Source: Galbula dea
Lineage: Eukaryota > Chordata > Aves > Piciformes > Galbulidae
Reading direction: 5' to 3'
Assembly: GCA_013399015.1 (NCBI GenBank)
Contig: VWZX01002924.1
Span: 1-64,000, forward strand
DNA length: 64,000 bases
Shown: positions 59,784-64,000 of the stretch, piece after piece
Position numbering within the stretch: position 1 is the stretch's first letter
How the letters are laid out: every line of letters begins with the position of its first letter
Position numbers and translations under genes: made by a program
Notes under the pieces: generated by a model
Databases searched by the model: none
What the model was told of the DNA's origin: nothing
The model's input: the letters and a program-made list of their open reading frames with translations, nothing else

Positions 59784-62700
59784 ATGGCAGAGCCTGAGAG
59801 CACAGTGATAAACAGCGACGTCAAACAGGTAAAAGGTTGTTGGTTACAATATTCACATCCTGGGTTTCTAAAGCAAGTTTTAAAGTGCTACCACACACAC
59901 ACAAAAACAAGGATACACCACAGCCCAGACCTGTGGTGGCCTGGATTGCTTCTGCCTGAGTTTCAGCAGAAGTGGCCTGGCCCAGAGCTGCTGGGCAGCT
60001 GGTCCCAGGGAGGTCCAGGTGAGGTCCTCCATGGGAGGATGGTGCAGGGCTGAACACATGTAAATTTTGGAGCAGCACTGAAGAAAGCAGCAGCTTTGCT
60101 AGACTCCTCAGAAGACAAAGTGTACACGAAAAGAAGCCCAGCAGTGGTCAGCTCAGCACAAACAGGTGACCATGGCTGTGTTGTGCCTACAAACAGCAAA
60201 ATGATGAAGCAATCCTCCCTGGTGTGAGCTGTGCTCAGAGCACATGGCACTTACCAGACAGGTTAGGGTTTCACAACTGCCTGCCTCCTCCTTGGTGGCC
60301 TGAAGATGGAGATGGGCTTGGTACCACTTCTCCAAAGGCCCTCTGGCATCAGGAACCATGATGTATAGGTGATGCCTCCAACGCCCAACCCCACCACCCT
60401 TGTCAGCAGAGCCCTGTGTCCCCACACTCACCTCACTTCCCTAAGCTGCCCCTTCTCTGCTGTCCTTCAATCCCTCTTCCTTATCTGTCCTGCAGAAAGA
60501 CCCCAGCAATGCCCTGGTCATTGCAGTGACCACCAGAGCCATCTTCAACCTGGAGGAAGAACACAAGCTTTACCTGGAGAAGGGCAAGGAGGAGTACACA
60601 AGGCACCAGCAGGCCAACCAAGACAAGCCCCTGCCACCAGGAACAGCCTTTGCCTTCATCCAGGTGAGCCCCACACCTGGCCAGGGCCAGGTACTCACAG
60701 GTACTCACAGGATGGGGTGAAAGCTCAGCTTTTCCAGTTTGAGGTCTCACTTCCCATTATGGGGTGCAGATATGCCTGTCCTGGTCTCTTGATCTCATTG
60801 CAGGGCATCAAGACCTGTGCTCCTTACCACTCCCACATGTTCATCTCACTGGTAGAATATCCTGTTCCCTGCCCTCCTGGCAATGGCTTTTGCAGGATGG
60901 TTGCTCTGTCTGGCTCTCCATGATGTGCCAGATAGAATCATAGAATTTTTTGGTTGGAAAAGATCTTTAAGAACGTTGAGTGCAACCACTGACCCAGCAC
61001 TACCAAGTCCACTTCTCACCAATGTCCTTCAGCACCACAGCTCCAGGGCTTTGAAAGCCCTGCAGGGATGGGGACTCCACCACTGCCCTGCGCAGTCTGT
61101 GCCAGGCCTTGACAACCCTTTCCAGGAAGAAATTGTTCCTCATGGCCAACCTGAACCTCCCCTGGCAAAACTTGAGCCTGTTTCCTCTTGTTCTATTGCT
61201 TGTTCCTTGGGAGAAGAGCCCAAGCCCCACCTGGCTCCAGCCTCCTCTCAGGGAGCTGCAGAGAGTGAGAAGGTCTCCCCTGAGCCTCCTTTTCTCCAGA
61301 CTAACCATCCCCAGGTTCCCCCAGCTGCCCCTCACAACACTTGTGCTCTAGACCCTTCCCCACCTTCCTTGCCCTTCTCTGGACACACTCCAGCACCTCC
61401 ATGTCCTGCTTGGAGTGAGGAGCCCAAAACACTATTGAAGGTGTGGCCTCACTGCTACCGAGTACAGGAGGACAGAGGACAAGAGATGACAGATGAAGCA
61501 CAAACCACTCCCCTCCACTGGGAAAGAGCCCCAGCAGAGCCACTGCAGTCATGCCCCTCCAAAAGATTCTCATCTCCTCCTCACAGGCAGCACAGTATGT
61601 GAATGAGAAGATCCTGGAGAGCAACCCAGCAGAGAAGGACCTCTTTGACATCCTGGTGCTCTCCAACAACAGCCCAGAGAGTGGTGTGCGCATCATCAAC
61701 AGTGCCAAGCACTATGGTAAGGAGTCACTGCATCCCCAGGGGTCCCTGCTTCCACCCCTCCCAGGGTGCTATGAAGTAGATAAGGTGCCACAGGGAAGTG
61801 TTAGTGGCAAACAGAGCCAGAGGATCCAGGGGAAGTAGTTATTTTGGAAAGAAGCCCAGCTCTTACCAGCCCCCTGCAGCCTGCCCAGGATGCCAGAGCA
61901 CAGCCAGGGAACCCAGCTCCCTTCAGCCACATCAATGAATGGTTTGGGTTGAAAGAGACATTTCAAGGTCATCTAGATCAACCCTCCCCTGCAGTCAGCA
62001 TGGTCACCTGTAACTAGATCAAGCTGCTTAGAGCCCCAAACAACCTGACCCAGAATGGTTCCAGGGATGGGACATCTCCCACCTTGCTGGGAAACCTGGG
62101 CCAGGCTCTCACCACCCTCAGGGGAAAACATTTCTTTCTTCTATCTAGTCTGAATCTCCCTCTTAGTTTCAAACCGTCAGCCCTTGTCCTGTCCCAACAG
62201 GTCCTGTTAAAAAAGTCTGTCCCCATCTTTCTGACAGTCCCTTTAAGTCCTGCAAGGCTGCAGTAAGGTCTCCCTGGAGCCTTCTCTTCTCCAGGCTGAA
62301 CAACCCCAAGTCTCTCAGCAGAGGGGTTCCAGCCCTCAGATCATTTTTGTGGCCACCTCTGGACCCACAGGTCCATGTCTCTCCTGTGTTGGGGACTCCT
62401 GAGCTGGCCAGTCCTTCACATCAGGAGGTCTAGCAGCATTTTTCATAGCCTGGGTGTCCTCAGGCAGCTGCTAAAGAAACAGTTCTTCAAAGAAAACCTC
62501 CAAACCTATATCCCAGAGTGCTGTCAGGAATGCTCACTTAGGAAGGGACAAAGGGAATATTTAACTGCCCTCTGCAGCTTTGTAGAAGCAACAGAGCAAG
62601 AAGATGCAGCAAGGCCATGGGCAGGTTCCCCATGCAACACTGGGAAAATGGATTGCCCTGAGCTCTGCAGCAAAGCACACCAAGACCTGGGGAGGGGGTG

Positions 62701-64000
62701 AGAGCTGCAAGGAGGATGTTGCCCCATAACAGACTTTGTTCACATCCCTTGACCTGAAGGCCTAGAGATCTCCAAGTTCTGCTTTGTCAGTGATGAGGAC
62801 TCCACACAGTACCTGAAATCCCACGGGGTCAAGCTCTTCCTCTCCGCTGACAGGACAGATGTCTGCAATGCACTGCAGAGAGGTGTGTTCTCCATCCCAT
62901 CCCATGTTCCCAAACCCACCACACTCCTCCCAGGAAGCTCATGCCAACAGTCAATGTGCTCTCCCACAGGGAGAAGGAGGTGAATGGCACATTGCCTGCC
63001 AGTACAGTCCTGAACCCCTCATTCTGGTCTTGCCCCCACCAGTAGCATGCAAACACACCAGGGTTTCTCAGATGCCTTCACAAGTCACCAAGCCTTGCAC
63101 ATCATCTACCTCTGCCATTGGTTGGTCATTCCCTGCCTGACATCTAAGCCTAACCAAAGCTGCTGCCCATGGCTGATCCCTGGATTAATGGGAATGCTTC
63201 AGATATTCCCAGGGCTTTGGAGGAACCTACAGAAATTTGCTTCCTTGGTACCTGCACAGTTAGCATGTGCTCAGTGGTGTAAGCACATGCTTGACCTAGA
63301 TGAGAGTGAGTGCTGTCTCCCCAGCAGCTCTATCAGGGTTAATTGCCTCCTTATTAATTTACTTGGGTATGATCACATCAGCTGGCCAAGGTCCTTCAAG
63401 GTCAGGAACAAGCCATCTGTAGCCTGACCTTACCTTCACTACACAGCACATTCCTGGAGCCTCCTTGAAGAACATCATTGCTCTGACAAGTGTCTCTCAT
63501 CTGGGAGCCCTGGGTCCATGGATGAGGGCAGGCAGGGAGCCACTTGTAGGAAGAGACCTGTAATTAAGCCAATTACCCCAATCAAGTGGAGGTGCCAGTC
63601 CCTGTTACTCACAGCACAGAACAGAACACTAAATCTGGGCATTAAAGCCAGGCTTGGCTGGGTCATCAAACACCAGAAGGGCTGCTGGTGCCCACACAAA
63701 CATCTCCTAGCAGACCTCAGTATCTCTCCAGACATCAGTCTCTTAGCAGCAGCACTTTCTTGTCCATCCCTATCCCCCTGAGGTGGTAACAGAGCCCCAG
63801 AAAGGTTGGGCTGACCTCCACAGAGAGCCCCACGGTTTGGCACCCCAACATTGGAGCGTGGGATGAGGCTGGGGCAGATGCATCAGAAGGAGTTGGCCAT
63901 GCACAAGCTGCTCCAAAGGATGAGGTGGTCCTCCTGAGCCCCACCTTGCTCTGTCTTGCAGGGGTGTCAGCAGCACTGGTCTTCCAGCAAGAGGTGCAGG
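59784..64000 (+). CDS. Cytosolic 5'-nucleotidase I family (NT5C1A/1B-like), 5' part, cut by right edge
   Basis: Members of this family (cN-I) dephosphorylate AMP and other nucleoside monophosphates in the cytosol. Plus-strand exons with consistent phases: 59784-59828 (ATG start), 60496-60663, 61587-61716, 62760-62882, 63962-64000 (continues). About 168 codons are visible, slightly under half of a typical 360-residue cN-I. Family matches include 'VIAVTTRAIFNLEEEHKLYL' (mammalian AVSSRALF..EE..Y), 'PLPPGTAFAFIQAAQYVNEK' (cf. FSPGPAFPF), 'DLFDILVLSNN' (cf. DVFDIVLMTNN), 'SGVRIINSAKHY' (cf. VGVRLINSINHY) and 'LFLSADRTDVCNAL' (cf. LYLSADAEKV). The catalytic FDGDAV segment lies beyond the window. 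The N-terminus is short (20 residues before the conserved core), and the sequence differs enough from mammalian 1A and 1B that a third paralogue is likely. The ATG exon could be preceded by another exon; it was chosen because its frame is open and its donor (CAG then GTAAAA) fits. Confidence 0.88.
60932..61475 (-). mobile_element. CR1 fragment in NT5C1-like intron 2
   Basis: Antisense to the nucleotidase gene. 3' tail 'gatagaatcatagaattttt' at left, then 'caggaagaaattgttcctca' and 'ctccatgtcctgcttggagt'. It ends about 110 bp before exon 3. Confidence 0.93.
61930..62405 (-). mobile_element. CR1 fragment in NT5C1-like intron 3
   Basis: Antisense to the host gene; same subtype as 30763-31385 and 53716-54480, but with a shorter 5' part. 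Confidence 0.92.

Noticed and set aside
60690..60710. Two tandem 10-base units GTACTCACAG just after an NT5C1-like exon
   Set aside because: They create extra donor-like CAG/GTA sites, but the true donor at 60663/60664 fits the frame; probably a simple tandem slip.

Overview
This window is vertebrate genomic DNA, almost certainly from a bird. It has multi-exon genes with GT/AG introns and low CpG outside one island. It also carries about two dozen fragments of CR1 non-LTR retrotransposons with the avian-type 3' end (a 'ggactagatgatc...' motif followed by an 'attctatg' tail). By hand count CR1 covers roughly 8 kb (about 13%), and some copies are very similar to each other. That is high for a bird and would suit a CR1-rich lineage such as Piciformes, but the species is not determined by this.

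Layout. The left third (about 2.4-9.3 kb, perhaps to 11.6 kb) holds part of LSP1 on the minus strand: four exons with compatible splice phases, with the 3' end of the gene off the left edge. From 11.6 to 37.9 kb I find no recognisable coding gene. This stretch holds CR1 fragments, one CpG island (about 23.09-23.71 kb) with a degenerate GC-rich tandem repeat broken by a 91-base run of N, and microsatellites. At 38.07-41.79 kb is TNNI2 (fast skeletal troponin I) on the minus strand, with a complete 183-codon reading frame over seven coding exons, one only 7 bp long. At 42.8-45.5 kb a 1.2-kb segment appears twice, almost identical, with single Ns at the inner edges; this looks like an assembly artefact. 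At 51.36-54.69 kb is SYT8 (synaptotagmin 8) on the minus strand, complete, 397 codons, one membrane span and two C2 domains. From 59.78 kb to the right edge is the 5' half of a plus-strand gene of the cytosolic 5'-nucleotidase I (NT5C1) family.

The order LSP1-TNNI2-SYT8, all in one orientation, matches the human 11p15.5 block (SYT8-TNNI2-LSP1) and supports the names. The NT5C1-family gene beside SYT8 is not something I know from the human locus and is the most interesting gene-level observation. The four genes do not form a pathway: they are an actin-binding leukocyte protein, a muscle thin-filament inhibitor, a membrane-trafficking C2 protein and a nucleotidase. I found no CRISPR array, prokaryotic operon, intact transposon or other novel system. 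The best leads are the NT5C1-like paralogue, an unassigned exon upstream of LSP1, a possible duplicated muscle enhancer near TNNI2, and the structure of the CpG island and its gap.
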